NCBI GenBank assembly: GCA_008477525.1
Contig: SPDT01000007.1
Location: 3,844,001 to 3,908,000, forward strand
Source of the DNA: Hypomyces perniciosus
Lineage: Eukaryota; Ascomycota; Sordariomycetes; Hypocreales; Hypocreaceae
Direction: 5' to 3'
Length of the DNA: 64,000 nt
The notes below the pieces were generated by a model. The model did no database searches. It had not been told where the DNA came from and worked only from the letters and a program-made list of their open reading frames with translations. Positions within the stretch are counted from its first letter, which is position 1. Every line of letters begins with the position of its first letter. The translations under genes were made by a program, and so were the position numbers. Shown here one piece after another: positions 9,801-20,919 of this stretch.

Positions 9801-11877
9801 ACCCTGCATGTATTATTATGTATAGCATTATACTACTCCATATGCTTCGTCGAGTGGGTGTGATGCTCCCACGTGGATTAGATTGCTATGGCCGATTCAA
9901 AATGCGTACTATCCTGTTCGGACAGGTGCACAAGATAGAAGTGAGAAAGTACTCCGTATACAACTATGGAAAAACGACAACGAAATTAGTAAAATGTAAC
10001 ACCTTTGTTAATCTCCGCATCTCAGCTGCGGATCTCTGTTATTTCCTGCATTTTGCATGTTGTACAACGGTCATAGCTTTGCTTTGTTCTACTTCGCATA
10101 CTAGGTATGTACATTTGCCCACCATCAAACAAAAACAATTGTGTCACTACTCCAGAGTGCACCAAGACAAGTTCAACAGGGATCGGGAGGACACGAGAAA
10201 CAGTATCCATCACGGTGAGTCAAAAAGGTTAAAAATGTCTAATTTGGTTCTGCAGGGAGGAAAAAAGGGGAAATAGTTGAGCCAAAAGCAAGCTTGCGTG
10301 CTTTCAGGAAAAGCAAACGCGATTCTACCTCCGGGAGTTCTCTGACGCCTTTTTTTTTTCAGCTTCTTGTCACCAAAGAATACGGAGTACTCGTACTGTT
10401 GATCAAGAATCTCCGACGCGCTGTCCTCCCCCAGTGGAATGACAATGTCGTATTTTTCATGGCATTGCCTCTCTCTTGGCCGCGTGTGTGAATACCCCCT
10501 TTCAAGTACATCTGAGCACACACTTTGATCCTCATGCCACAAGCCACAATCTTCTCTCTACTTCTGGACACCAGTCAGGTCTCAAGCTTTCATGCGTCAA
10601 AAAGATGATGGGTCTTCAGTCATAGTACTAGTAAGTCAATATATTCAGTGGTAAATTTTCGTGTCTCAACCCGGTTGACGCAACAACCCGGTCATTCTCA
10701 TGAAATTCTAATCGTCTGTCTTTGTGTATTTTCTACCGTCTGTTATACAAACGATGTAAATGTAAGAAATGAAGTTAGCTGTCTTCACTGAGGTAGTTAA
10801 CCCATCACAAACGACCTCTCAGACTCTTACTCCGTACTCTCCAAATATATATGCTGTCAGCTCCGTCATCCTCGTCATTGTGGTGCTAATTACTCCCAGT
10901 CAAAGGCAGTCAAGCTCGTGATATAGGTGTCGGAAAGACGGTCTCTTGCTGTCCCAAGGGCTTCCCACATTGCTCTGGCGGTATTTCCATCCCCGACCTT
11001 TGCAAAGGGGATGTGTGCTGCACGCGATCACAACGCGCAAGTGGCTTGAAATGTAAATGATGTTAATTCATAAGCTGACGGCCTAGGTGAGCATGTTATA
11101 TGTGTCGCATTTGGTGGTGTCGGCATGTCACTATTAGTATCCTGATCATAGTGATTCGGCCTATTCACTACTCTATCCGCAATGGGTATGGAAGTGTGTT
11201 CATTCCCGTTAGGACGTACTCCGTAAAGTTCACTTCAATGAAACGTTGCGATTATTGAGACTGTGATTGATGATATGTGTGACCCTTGTTTTCTGAAGCA
11301 GGTGATGATGATTAAGCTCACCGATCACCAAACATCGTACCTACGTCATCGTCAATGCTCCGTGTAGGAACGGCACCCACTAACAAGGATACCTAAACTC
11401 TACAAATTTGACATTTTTAGCAACGTGTTTTCCATCAATCAATTGGCCGCCTGCCTTGGTATTTCTGAAATCGAGAGATTTGTACGAAGTGCAGGGTAAA
11501 AGGGCCATGACCAATCAAGCACTGCCGTACGGAGTACTCTGTACAGAGGAGATACATCCCCGTTGAGTGGAACTACAGGGGACAATCAGCTCGGCCAAGC
11601 CTCAGCCGCTCAGCCTCTACAGTGTACTGACGGAGTACACCAGACTTCCCGCGGCTAGGGACGGAGTACTTCTGGACCTTTTGGTGATCTGCCGACTCTG
11701 CAAACTTAATCCTCTTTTCTTACTCCTTACATCTTCATCATCGCCCTTCACTGTTCCCCCGCTTCAAAGGCCGTGAATTGACGTCGGTGCATCCATCTGC
11801 GATGGCCAACAGACACCCGCCGTGATAAAGAAACAAATTCTATTTCCTTGTGCTCTTTTATACTCGATTCTCCCATC
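6873..11877. other. Long gene-poor region (5 kb) rich in TACTCCGTA motifs
   Basis: No complete gene is supported. ORFs here (for example on the plus strand at 9791-10276) lack coding character. The stretch holds about ten perfect copies of TACTCCGTA or its complement (7607, 7655, 7730, 8031, 8169, 9950, 10381, 10828, 11217, 11528) and partial copies near 11633 and 11661. A cysteine-rich open segment preceded by a plausible acceptor lies at 10900-11060 (separate entry). It also includes the 5' region of the transporter gene. Confidence 0.5.
10900..11060 (+). other. Possible orphan exon of a cysteine-rich secreted peptide
   Basis: An acceptor-like sequence (GCTAAT branch, then ACTCCCAG) precedes an open segment ending with TGA at 11058-11060. 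The translation has seven cysteines in its last ~37 residues (SCCPKGFPHCSGG, then LCKGDVCC, then a final C). There is no methionine in frame, and I found no convincing upstream exon with a signal peptide. It could be a relic of an effector-like gene or chance. Confidence 0.25.
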
Positions 11878-13758
11878 ATGTCGGAACCTGTTGCCTCGTT
11901 TGAAGGCCCGGATAGTCTGCGACGACAGGCCGCAATCCTCGGTCAACACCTTCCGGAGGGCTATTCAGCTGATCCTGAAGTCAGTCTGGCTACTGAACCC
12001 GTGGAAGTCGTCCCATCATCGGTCTCCGCATCGGCTGACCAAAACCCGCCTGTCTCACCATCAACCTCCACTTCCGGATCCGGCTCCGACTCCGGCCCCG
12101 GCTTCTCTAACAATGGCGTGTCCCCAATCCCCGAGACACTAGAATCGTCGTTGAAGCTCCAGGGGGGTGACATCCATAGGGACATGTTCATGATCAAGGC
12201 CAAAGCCAGCTCTCTCCGCCGGTCAAACACGTTTTCCGGAGAGCCCTTGCCTCAGCTCGGCCCTGCCGATGGCTTGAGCCATTCCGAGCAGCTTGAGCCC
12301 GGTGGTTTCAGGCGTCAACATTTACTGCGTCAGGCCCGACAGCGACGACATAGCGGAACCCTCAATGTTGCAGACAGCTTTGTTGATTTCCTTCACCTTT
12401 ACGGCAGCTTTGCAGGTGAAGCATTGGAGGATACCGACGATGAGGACGAAGCCGTCATTGATGACCGCATCACCGATGAGACTTTTGAGGATGATGTGTC
12501 TGGCGAAAACCGCCCGCTCTTGGGGCGACCCAAGGTCGGCCGCCGGAAAAGCTCGCGAAGACTCGACAGTCAGGGTGACGCCAGCACAGTCAAGACCTTC
12601 TTCACGCTGATCAAGGCTTTCATCGGCACAGGAATTCTGTTTCTTCCCAAGGCTTTCCGCAATGGCGGCATCCTCTTTTCTTCGATGACACTCGTAGTCG
12701 TTTCGATAATCAGCTGTTTCTGCTTCCGCCTTCTGCTGGACTGTCGCAAGAGGTACGGCGGTGGCTATGGAGAACTTGGAGAGGCCATTGTTGGACCTCG
12801 GTTCCGAAGCCTTATTCTCGCATCCATTACTTTGTCTCAACTTGGTTTCGTTTGCTCTGGAGTCATATTCACCGCTCAAAACCTATTTTCCTTCTTGGAC
12901 GCTGTTACCGGGGGCAAGAACAACATTACCGCGGCGGGCCTCATTGCTATCCAGATCCTTCCCCTCATTCCTCTGGCCCTGATTCGCAACATCTCCAAGC
13001 TTGGCCCGGTTGCTTTGGTCGCGGATGCTTTCATCCTTGTGGCGTTGGTGTATATCTGGTACTACGATATTGGAAGTCTCGTTAGAAATGGCCTGGAGCC
13101 CAGCGTCAAGTTGTTCAATCCATCCGACTTCCCACTGACCGTCGGGTCTGCGATTTTCACATTTGAGGGCATTGGTTTGATACTACCAATTCAGTCGAGC
13201 ATGAAGAAGCCTCATCAGTTCCGCGGACTGCTCTACTTGGTCATGTTCATCATCACCATCATCTATACCTCAGTCGGCGCGCTATGCTATGCAACCTTTG
13301 GCGAAAACACCAAGATCCAAGTCATCTCCAACTTCCCCCAGGACTCGCCCATCGTCAACGGAGTGCAATTCCTCTACTCAATGGCTGTGCTGGCGGGCGA
13401 ACCCGTGCAGCTGTTCCCGGCGGTGCGTATCCTAGAGACGTCCATCTTTGGGGAACGGGCTACGGGGAAGAAGAGCGCGGCTATCAAGTGGAAGAAAAAC
13501 GGTCTCCGCACCCTCGCCATCGGGGTGTGCGTAGGCGTCAGTCTTGTCGGAGCAAGCGACCTGGATAAGTTCGTAGCACTTATCGGAGGGTTTGCGTGTG
13601 TTCCGCTGGTGTATATCTACCCGGCCTACCTGCATTACACGGCAATTGCAGAAGGGCCTTTGGCTAAGGGATTGGACATTGTAACTATGGTGGTTGGGTT
13701 GATTGCCATGTTTTACACGACTACTGTGACTGTAGTCCAGTGGATTGGGGGTGTGTAG
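11878..13758 (+). CDS. Vacuolar amino-acid transporter, AVT3/AVT4 type (626 aa)
   Basis: Member of the AAAP (amino acid/auxin permease) family, which moves neutral amino acids across the vacuolar membrane. The start is ATG 11878; the ten codons upstream in frame lack an ATG. Residues 1 to ~235 are a hydrophilic, Ser- and acid-rich cytosolic N-terminus, as in AVT3/AVT4. The transporter domain then begins with the family signature TFFTLIKAFIGTGILFLPKA and continues with about ten membrane segments to the C-terminus. A GGYGELGEAIVG segment follows the second membrane helix. The gene is intronless. Direction of transport (export from the vacuole in yeast Avt3/4) is inferred from family. Confidence 0.9.
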   Translation: MSEPVASFEGPDSLRRQAAILGQHLPEGYSADPEVSLATEPVEVVPSSVSASADQNPPVSPSTSTSGSGSDSGPGFSNNGVSPIPETLESSLKLQGGDIHRDMFMIKAKASSLRRSNTFSGEPLPQLGPADGLSHSEQLEPGGFRRQHLLRQARQRRHSGTLNVADSFVDFLHLYGSFAGEALEDTDDEDEAVIDDRITDETFEDDVSGENRPLLGRPKVGRRKSSRRLDSQGDASTVKTFFTLIKAFIGTGILFLPKAFRNGGILFSSMTLVVVSIISCFCFRLLLDCRKRYGGGYGELGEAIVGPRFRSLILASITLSQLGFVCSGVIFTAQNLFSFLDAVTGGKNNITAAGLIAIQILPLIPLALIRNISKLGPVALVADAFILVALVYIWYYDIGSLVRNGLEPSVKLFNPSDFPLTVGSAIFTFEGIGLILPIQSSMKKPHQFRGLLYLVMFIITIIYTSVGALCYATFGENTKIQVISNFPQDSPIVNGVQFLYSMAVLAGEPVQLFPAVRILETSIFGERATGKKSAAIKWKKNGLRTLAIGVCVGVSLVGASDLDKFVALIGGFACVPLVYIYPAYLHYTAIAEGPLAKGLDIVTMVVGLIAMFYTTTVTVVQWIGGV

Positions 13759-16510
13759 GGAGCGAAGTGTTGGATATATGACATTTAAGACTTTGATAGC
13801 CGGCAACGGTGATGGATCTGCGTCTTGTTACTTTCTGGACCGATCAAGAATGTGATTCTTATTTTCAGATTTTAAAGTGTTGAGTTTGCCACTATTATGG
13901 TGACCCACTACTTTGTACACTGTGTCTACTGCAACAGTATAGGAAGACGGCTGAGAAAACGGACACTGATGAAATAAGAAAGACACGAATGGATACCAGC
14001 TGGCTAGCAAGTTGCATTTGCATTTGCATTTGCATATAGAATTAGAGTCCCAGATGAGTCCGAGTAGTATTAAGTAGTAATATTAAGTAGTAGGTGGTGT
14101 TGTGGCCCAGAGACAAGCTTTTAGCGGAAAGCTTGGCGCTCAGCCGACTGCTGAAAAGGGGAAACCGGACGAGGCGGGGCAAAAAGGTCTAGAATCTCTG
14201 AATAGAATCTCTGAACTGCAACTCCAACATACCATCTCGTATGTTCAGGTCCTTTGGTTCCAAGACAGAGGGTGAAACGTAGTAAATGGTCATTTCCTAG
14301 GCATTGGAGGTGGCAGTGCATTTACGCTTGCTCAGTCAGATTAACTCATGCTTCAAGATATAGGCCTGATGTGCATACCCTACGTACTGGAAAAATAACG
14401 GGAACCAAATCAGCGCTTTTTTGTTTCCTGTGGTGAATAGCCTCAAGTCTCAATCTACTACTATGACAGTTGATCAATCGTGATGAATTGGAAAGATATC
14501 TACACGCATCCATGATGTAGTCGTTACGATAGCCAAGCTCATGGAGCATCTTCTGATCAACAAATCTCGATGGCCAAGTCTCATAGATATTGTAAACCTG
14601 CCGCTTATGGCCTCCAACACCACCACCATCTCGCCATCTTGGCTGAGGACCAAAGCAGGACATCTTCTTTAGTAGGGCAACACAAAGGCCGCGACAGCCT
14701 CTCCCTCCCGCTCCACAATTTCTCCTCATTGCCCCGACATCTTTTTTTTTGTCCCTTTGTGTATCTTATGTGATACTGCGTGGCCGCGCCATGCCCAAGG
14801 CGTCCACACCGAGCCTGCCTCACCGACATGGAAGGGAAGTTGAAGGAAAGAAAAATCCTCCCAGTCATGCGAACAAACACTAAAAAAAAAAATACAAAAA
14901 GAACCTAGGTTGAGAACCCCCTCAGAATCTTGATTTTTGGCTCCGTGGCATCGTGGACCCTGAATCTTACCGCATTTGGAAAACCCGTGGTGGTGGCTGC
15001 TCCTATGTATTTCGCGAAATGGGCAATCTGATAGAGACACTCCAAGCGTAAACACCCGCTTTTCTTTGCATGTATGTATGTATGTGCCCCGTACTCGTAG
15101 AAACTAAAATTGAGATAAAAGAGAGAGAGAGAGAGAGTCAGATGAGCTTTTTTTGGGGGCCGGGGAATTGGTTCCAGAATCGAGACGCTTCTCCTCTGAG
15201 GGTAGCAATGCAGCAGAGCTTGGCTTTCACACAGGTGTGAGTCGGCCGTATAGAGCGATGATCTTTGCCTCTGTTGGGCTTCAAGCAGTGGGAAAGCCTT
15301 CCCCACAGGAATTCCAGAACACGCAAGCTCAAACGCATGCAGGGCCAATGCAATAGTCATCGCTACGGAATAGGTGTGCGCATCCATCGCCTAGCTAGCC
15401 GACATGGAGAGGATAGACACGGAGTCCGGCTCAATGGCATCAACGTGGTTCTGCCTCCATCGAACAAATCGAGATCCATGTTTCTCAATGACTCAATATT
15501 CAAAGCCTCGGCCGACTGAAAGCGGCAACAACCATAAGCACGCAACGCAGCAGGCACTCTCACGATCGACAGAGCATCATATCTTGGTGCTTCGTGTAGT
15601 TCCCTGTTCCGTGGTCATGGGATCACCTTCATCCCCTATAACAAGCATTACGATCTGATATCCCATGCGAAGTACCTTGCAGCAATTATGGATAACGTTA
15701 GACTTCTGGAGACAGCAAATCTCGAGACGATGGACCTTCAACCACCTGGAAAACATGGATACTCCGGAGGCGGACTGTAGCGGCGGTTAGTGCTTGCAGA
15801 TACGCCCCTCCGCCAGGGCCGGGCCACCCCCTCCGGCTAACCCTTGAGGGTAATCCGAGGCTCGAATCTACCCGTAATTGAATGCACTCCATGTCGTTTC
15901 TTCTCCATAATCAATCCATGATTTGGCTTCGGATCTATTCCACTGCATTGAAGATTGGGCTCCAGCTGGCAATCTGGCCACGCGCGCTCCCCCTCCACAT
16001 TTATTTTTCATTCTCCCCGTTTCCGGAGCTGCAGAAGCCAGCCGACGACCCTGGCCTTCACAGACTCGCCCAGAGCTCTCAATGTGTGCCCCGAGTTCCA
16101 GATCCAGACCGAGCTCGCATCTCCTTGCCCACACTTTCCCAAGCTTTCCAATCTCTTGTCCGTGTAAGCCATTCGCCCTCGCCACACCCCCAATTCCACT
16201 CCCATGTCTGTTCTTGTGTTCTCGTGACGACCTGCGCTTGGCCACGACGGTCTTGCCCGCCTTCGTGATGTGGTTGTTCGTATCGATCTTGTCCGCCGCC
16301 ACCGCGTTTCCCCCGCAGCCCAACCAACGGTAGCATGGCTGGCTCTCGTAGAATTTAAACCCAATTCCCATCCGCCTTCATTTGACTTTTGGACCATCCA
16401 TCTTCACTCCTCCTCACCTCCTCTTAGCCAGCCGAAGCTTCATATAGCTCCAACCCACGATTCCAAAGTCTGCCACACCAAGCTTCATATCCAACTCCTC
16501 ACATTAAACA
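13759..16510. other. Intergenic (2.7 kb) with short simple repeats
   Basis: Contains (CATTTG)4 at 14014-14034, (TATG)n at 15071-15084 and (GA)n at 15121-15137. From about 15900 the plus strand becomes pyrimidine-rich, as expected for the promoter and 5' UTR of the dehydrogenase gene. No coding ORF is supported; those present on the two strands overlap and have random composition. Confidence 0.5.
14014..14034. repeat. (CATTTG)n hexanucleotide tandem repeat
   Basis: Three to four perfect units of GCATTT/CATTTG in non-coding DNA. Confidence 0.8.
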
Positions 16511-17592
16511 ATGTCTCGATTTGCTCCCGCCTTGAGGCTGCTGGCCAGACAGCCCCTCGCTGCCAGAGCACCAGCAAGACGTGGCGCGATGCTGGCCACC
16601 ACCTCCGCCCGAACCCTTCACACAACAACAGCCCGCCAATCCCCTCCCCTTGATCCCGTCAGCCGCCCTCACTTGCTGCCAGAGTTCAGCCTGAAGGACA
16701 AGGTAGTCGTCATCACCGGAGGTGGAAGAGGATTGGGTCTGGTTCAAGCCGAGGCCTTGCTCGAGGCCGGTGCCATCGGTAAGCGCCATATCACTCCGCC
16801 ATCCAGCATTTATCCTTGAAACTAACGCCCCTGCAACAGTCCATTGCATTGACAGGCTCCCAAGTCCTGATACGGATCCAGACTCAGACTTCACTCGCGT
16901 CGCTCAGCGTGCAAAGGAGCAACTTGATACGAGCTTGACGTACCACCAATTGGACGTTCGAGATGTCCCAGAGGTGAACAAAGTCATGGAGGGAATTGCC
17001 GACCAGCGGGGTCGTCTTGATGGACTCATTGCCGCTGCCGGAATCAACTTTGAGACTCCGGCGCTCGAATATACCCCCGAAGATTCTGACAGGATGATGA
17101 GCATCAACGTCTCAGGCGCCTTCATGACGGCTCAAGCCGCCGCTCGCCAGATGATTCGACTGAAGACGCCCGGAAGCATCTGCATGATTGCAAGCATGAG
17201 CGGTACTATTGCCAACCGGGGCATGTACGCTGCGTAAGTGACCCAAAAGAACTCCTGCTCCAATTCCAAGTTACTGACGTGGATAAAACTGCAGTCCATA
17301 CAATGCCTCCAAGGCTGGTGTCATCCAGCTGGCCCGAAGCCTGGCAGCCGAATGGGGCCAGCACGGCATTCGTGTTAACACAATCTCGCCAGGCTACATC
17401 CTGACGCAGATGTTGCTGAACCTGTTCCCGGAATACCCTGAGCGCAAGGAGCAATGGCCCAAGGAGAACATGCTCGGCCGATTTAGTCTGCCCAAGGAGT
17501 ACCGAGGCGCCGCCGTGTTCCTGCTCAGCGATGCCAGCAGCTTCATGACGGGTAGTGACCTCCGCATTGATGGTGGCCACGCTGCTTGGTGA
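16511..17592 (+). CDS. Short-chain dehydrogenase/reductase, join(16511..16778,16840..17233,17295..17592), 319 aa
   Basis: Classical SDR. The first ~55 residues are Arg/Ala/Ser/Thr-rich without acids, like a mitochondrial presequence. The Rossmann cofactor motif TGGGRGLG is at residues 69-76, an AAAG version of the NNAG motif follows, then a catalytic Ser in IASMSG and the YNASK motif with Tyr223/Lys227. The C-terminal region (SPGYILTQ, then SSFMTGSDLRIDGGHAAW) is closest in style to fungal polyol dehydrogenases such as D-arabinitol 2-dehydrogenase or mannitol dehydrogenase, but substrate cannot be settled. Both introns have GTAAGC/GTAAGT donors and CTAAC/CTGAC branch points, and all phases join. 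Confidence 0.88.
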
Positions 17593-17833
17593 TTGACCAA
17601 GACAACAGCCTGTTGGTGAATCCAAGCGGCTACGTCCATAAATGCTGCGGGGACGGAGCGAGACAAGTTATCTTGGATTTGGCTGCTGGCCAGCCATGAT
17701 GAACAAAACCATATTTCCTAATGGCCTTGATACTCGGCGTTTTCTTCTTCTTCTTATCTGTTGGGAATGGTCGGAGTGAGGAGTAGGTAGACAATATAAT
17801 GCATCAATTCAACGCCAGTCCAAAAGACCTCAA

Positions 17834-18469
17834 TTAATCAGATGAAATGCGCGACAATATGCTGGATGGACCGAGTTTGCTAATCATGTTCGGCTCAAGC
17901 CTTAAGCGTGTCTCGATTTCAGCAGCTGGCAGGCCGCGGTTGCGAAGCTCAATGGCATCAAGCAAGGTTCTCATGTCGACGAGTCGGCGGCGGCTCCCGT
18001 TGCGGCCCATGGCCTCGAAGTCCTCTTCAGCTCGTTGCTGCAGCCGTCGCCGCGCCTCGAGAGCGGAGAGGGTGGTATTGTGCTTGACTGAAGGAAATAG
18101 CGGCCCTGCCGGCATGTCCAACGACTCGGGCGACAGATGGGGTGAGGCTCTGGACGAGGGCGAATAGGTCGGATTTGGCTCCACGATGCCCATCTGATGT
18201 AGGCGGCGAGAGAAGTCGCCCGGAGTAAAGTCGGGATCCATGGCATCAGCGTGGATAGCTGTAATTGAGAATATGTTAGCTCACTGGATAGAAAGTAATA
18301 CGGACAAGAATCAGGCGAATTTACCATCGTCCTTGGATCCATTTCCTCGAGGAGTGGGCTGTGGTTTGCTTCTGGACGTTGCTTGGGGTACAGCTCCTGG
18401 AGCTCTGGTGGGATATTTTCGAGCAGCTCCAACAGCGCCGCGCGCAGCCTTGGAGGACGATGACCCCAT
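17834..18469 (-). CDS. N-myristoylation-type conserved fungal protein, complement(join(17834..18258,18325..18469)), 189 aa
   Basis: The correct reading is found only by splicing: donor GTAAAT at 18324, branch GCTAAC, acceptor TTACAG ending at 18259, phase 1. It joins an N-terminal exon starting MGSSSSKAARG to a C-terminal exon that runs through MDPDFTPGDF to the stop. The N-terminus is a textbook N-myristoylation sequence (Gly2, Ser6) followed by basic residues, so membrane attachment is expected. The C-terminal ~70 residues (RRRLVDMRTLLDAIELRN and GLPAAEIETRLRL) look like a small helix-turn-helix fold. Longer ORFs in the other two frames of exon 1 end at the intron and are shadows. Function unknown. 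Confidence 0.75.
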
Positions 18470-19330
18470 ATTGATCGACTGTTGGGAGACTGAATGGGCT
18501 CAATTGAAGTGTGTGGGTTGAAGGGTAGAAGCTTCTGCGGAGGGTCATATATGTAAAAAAGTGTGCGGGATGGATCGTCGTGATAGCGAGGCATTTCCTA
18601 AGAGGTTCCACATGCTGGCGCTAAAAAAAAAAAAGTGCTGGCAGCGCCTAAAGACGCGCTGTGACGTCGTTCCTCACAGGGCCTCCTCCAGCTACACCCC
18701 ACTGTACCACCTCAGTAACTGCTCTGAATGGGCGCTATTAAAGACGCGATAGACAACAAACGTGGACATGGATCACCATCTCCATCTCCATCTGCATCTG
18801 ATGCCCCATCGTCCCGCTGAATTCAACATCTTTAGGCTCGGATAACCCAATTCTGCCCACTGCCCGACCCGTGTATTCTGCGGGGGACTGAAAATGGACT
18901 CGGAAAGATCGACATTGGGCCTGCACACCATTCTTCCACATGAGGAGAGGTGAAACATGCGGTATGAGTGTATGTCAAACTTGTCAATTGTTCTATTAAG
19001 CATGGTTGACTAAGGAGTACCATGGGTCCTATTCTTCATAGCTTACTGCTAGTACCATGAAGTCCCTATTCCTCATGGCCTAATGCCATGGAACTCATTT
19101 GGATGCTCTCAGCATCACTCAAGAGCTGCCTATCTTCCTCAAGCAGCTTCAACAAAGCTATATCCAGCCTCATGGGCCTTCCTCAAAGTTATATACGGCC
19201 TCATGGGCCTTTGTAGCGTATCCGAGAAACCAAACGAAACCCAGAGAGAACCAGGTATGGTATGCGCAATGCAGTTCAATGCATCCAGAATAAGAAACTG
19301 AAGCGCGTTTCCAGCATTCTGGATTTCTTC
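18470..19330. other. Intergenic with short direct repeats
   Basis: Holds a 31-bp imperfect tandem duplication at 19153-19214 and two looser related units at about 19015-19085 (each with GTACCATG...TCCCTATTC-like content). No gene is supported. Confidence 0.5.
19153..19214. repeat. 31-bp imperfect direct repeat, two copies
   Basis: Copies 19153-19183 and 19184-19214 share CAAAG-TATAT, then CCTCATGGGCCTT, with only a few differences. Confidence 0.75.
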
Positions 19331-20919
19331 TCAGAAGTTACATGTTTGAAGCAACTGATCCCAAAACTTGTCTCCATCCCAATCTGGGACATGAGGAGAC
19401 AGCTCAGGACGCCAAATGGTAAGAAGATCCTCAGGCTGTGATTCATAAGAAGTGTCCAACACTGCATCGTCGGATATCGGTTGGAAAGCAGATATATCCT
19501 GAGTCTCAGGGCGGAAAGCCTCATCGCGATCAGCGCTCTGAATAAAGATGGGAGGCGGCACAATGCTGTCATCTCCCAGAAGTCCGAAGAACGAACCATC
19601 GGCGTTGCTCAACGGTTCTCCAGACAACTCCGTCTTGTTGTCCGACTCGGGGATGCGGCAGCCAGTGAACATGTTGCGCCATCCGTGGCCCTCTTCCGCC
19701 TTATGGTCTCGCTGGCCCACTTTGATGACTTGTCCCGTCGCGCCATCGACTTGAGTGAGGAAGTCGCCGACTTCATAGGGCCCTTGGACACCAGTATACG
19801 AGAGGTGTCGTGCCATGCGGATCTGCCATTCAAGAGCGCCATTTGGCTTCAGCATGCTCTTGGGAGATGGAGGCTCCGGAGCGCTGGCCAAGCTAGTCCA
19901 GTTGGGAGGAGGAATGGGCTGCGTCATCTGCTCAGCAGACATGGTCTGAGTTTGCTCCTTGAGACTGAGACCAACGGCATCTGCTTTGGCCTTGGCATTC
20001 AACACCTTGGTCTGGAACACTGGTGTGTTGTGAGAAGCATTGGAATGGTAGGAGTGTTGGCAGTGGCCTGAATGTTCTCCTTGATGCAGAGATCAATGGC
20101 CTTCGCCTTCGACACCTTGGTCTGGGACACCGATGTGCTATGAGAAGCATTGGGCTTGGTAGGGGTGTTGCCATTGGCCTGAATGTTCTCCTCTATGCAG
20201 AGATCAATGACCTTCGCCTTGCCTTCGAATCTTGGCCTGGGACACCGGCGTGTTTTGGGCGACATTGCGCTTGGGAGGAGTTTGGCCTGTGGCGTCGGGG
20301 TTGCGCGAGAAGCATTGCCATTGGCAGCGGCATTGCCCTTGGAGGCGACCTTGCTCTTCGGAGAGGACTTCTTGGTCACCTTCGATGGGTGCTGGGCAGC
20401 CAGGGGCTTGCTCTCCCGTCGGGGGGTTGGCGAATTGCCACCTTGGTAAGGAGGCGAGACAGTGAAAGACTGGCGGCTTCTGTTGGCCGAAGGACCTCCG
20501 TTGCCACAGGCTCGATAGTTGTAGGGAGATGATCGTGGGGTCAATGGCATTGGCATTGCCCTGGGATCATACCCAAACGGAGGGACCACATCCATAGGAG
20601 GATGGGGCATGGAAGGATAGGGATGACGAGGATGGGCATAGAATGAAGGAGGGGGAGGAGGAGGATAGTATGGCATAGGCGGTCCAACTGTGTTGCTGTG
20701 GTCAGCTTATCGTTCAGTCATGGCCAGAGATGAGAGCGTACCCTAAGGAGCACCATAAGCCATTCCCGGCTCCATCTCATAGCCCATCTCATAGCCCATT
20801 CCATAGGGCGCTGGGGGCATCGGATGCATTGGGTACATGGGGCGCATAGTGGGCATGTAGCCGCCCTGGGATCTTGTCAGTAGCTGCGATTTATGGCAGA
20901 AAGGGGATGGAATTACCAT
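19331..20919 (-). pseudogene. Decayed Pro/Met/Tyr-rich protein gene with 111-bp repeats, frameshifts and an in-frame stop
   Basis: Best reconstruction: ATG at 20919-20917 directly before an intron (donor GTAATT, acceptor CCCAG), exon 20865-20742 encoding a Met/Pro/Tyr-rich segment, an intron, then exon 20687 to 19331. Exon 20865-20742 ends with an in-frame TAG (20745-20743) just before donor GTACGC. A weaker in-frame donor GTGCTC 12 bp earlier would skip it. The third exon encodes PYYPPPPPPSF, a Lys/Ser-rich linker, then three repeats with 111-bp period (about 19993-20310) whose copies differ by single-base indels. The last indel moves the frame from one ORF (ending at 19999) to another (19331-20020). 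No known domain is recognised. It may be a pseudogene, a fast-evolving disordered protein with assembly errors, or both. Confidence 0.55.
19993..20310. repeat. Three ~111-bp tandem repeats with single-base indels
   Basis: Anchors such as ATGCAGAGATCAAT recur at 20084 and 20195 (period 111 bp, 37 codons); a third, more diverged copy follows on the 3' plus-strand side. Copy alignment by eye shows single-base deletions in the outer copies relative to the middle one. Confidence 0.75.

Noticed and set aside
9791..10276. 161-codon plus-strand ORF in the gene-poor region
   Set aside because: Random composition, no domain, no splice or promoter context.
12322..12879. 185-codon antisense ORF under the vacuolar transporter
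   Set aside because: The sense strand encodes a recognised transporter; the antisense product has no family features.
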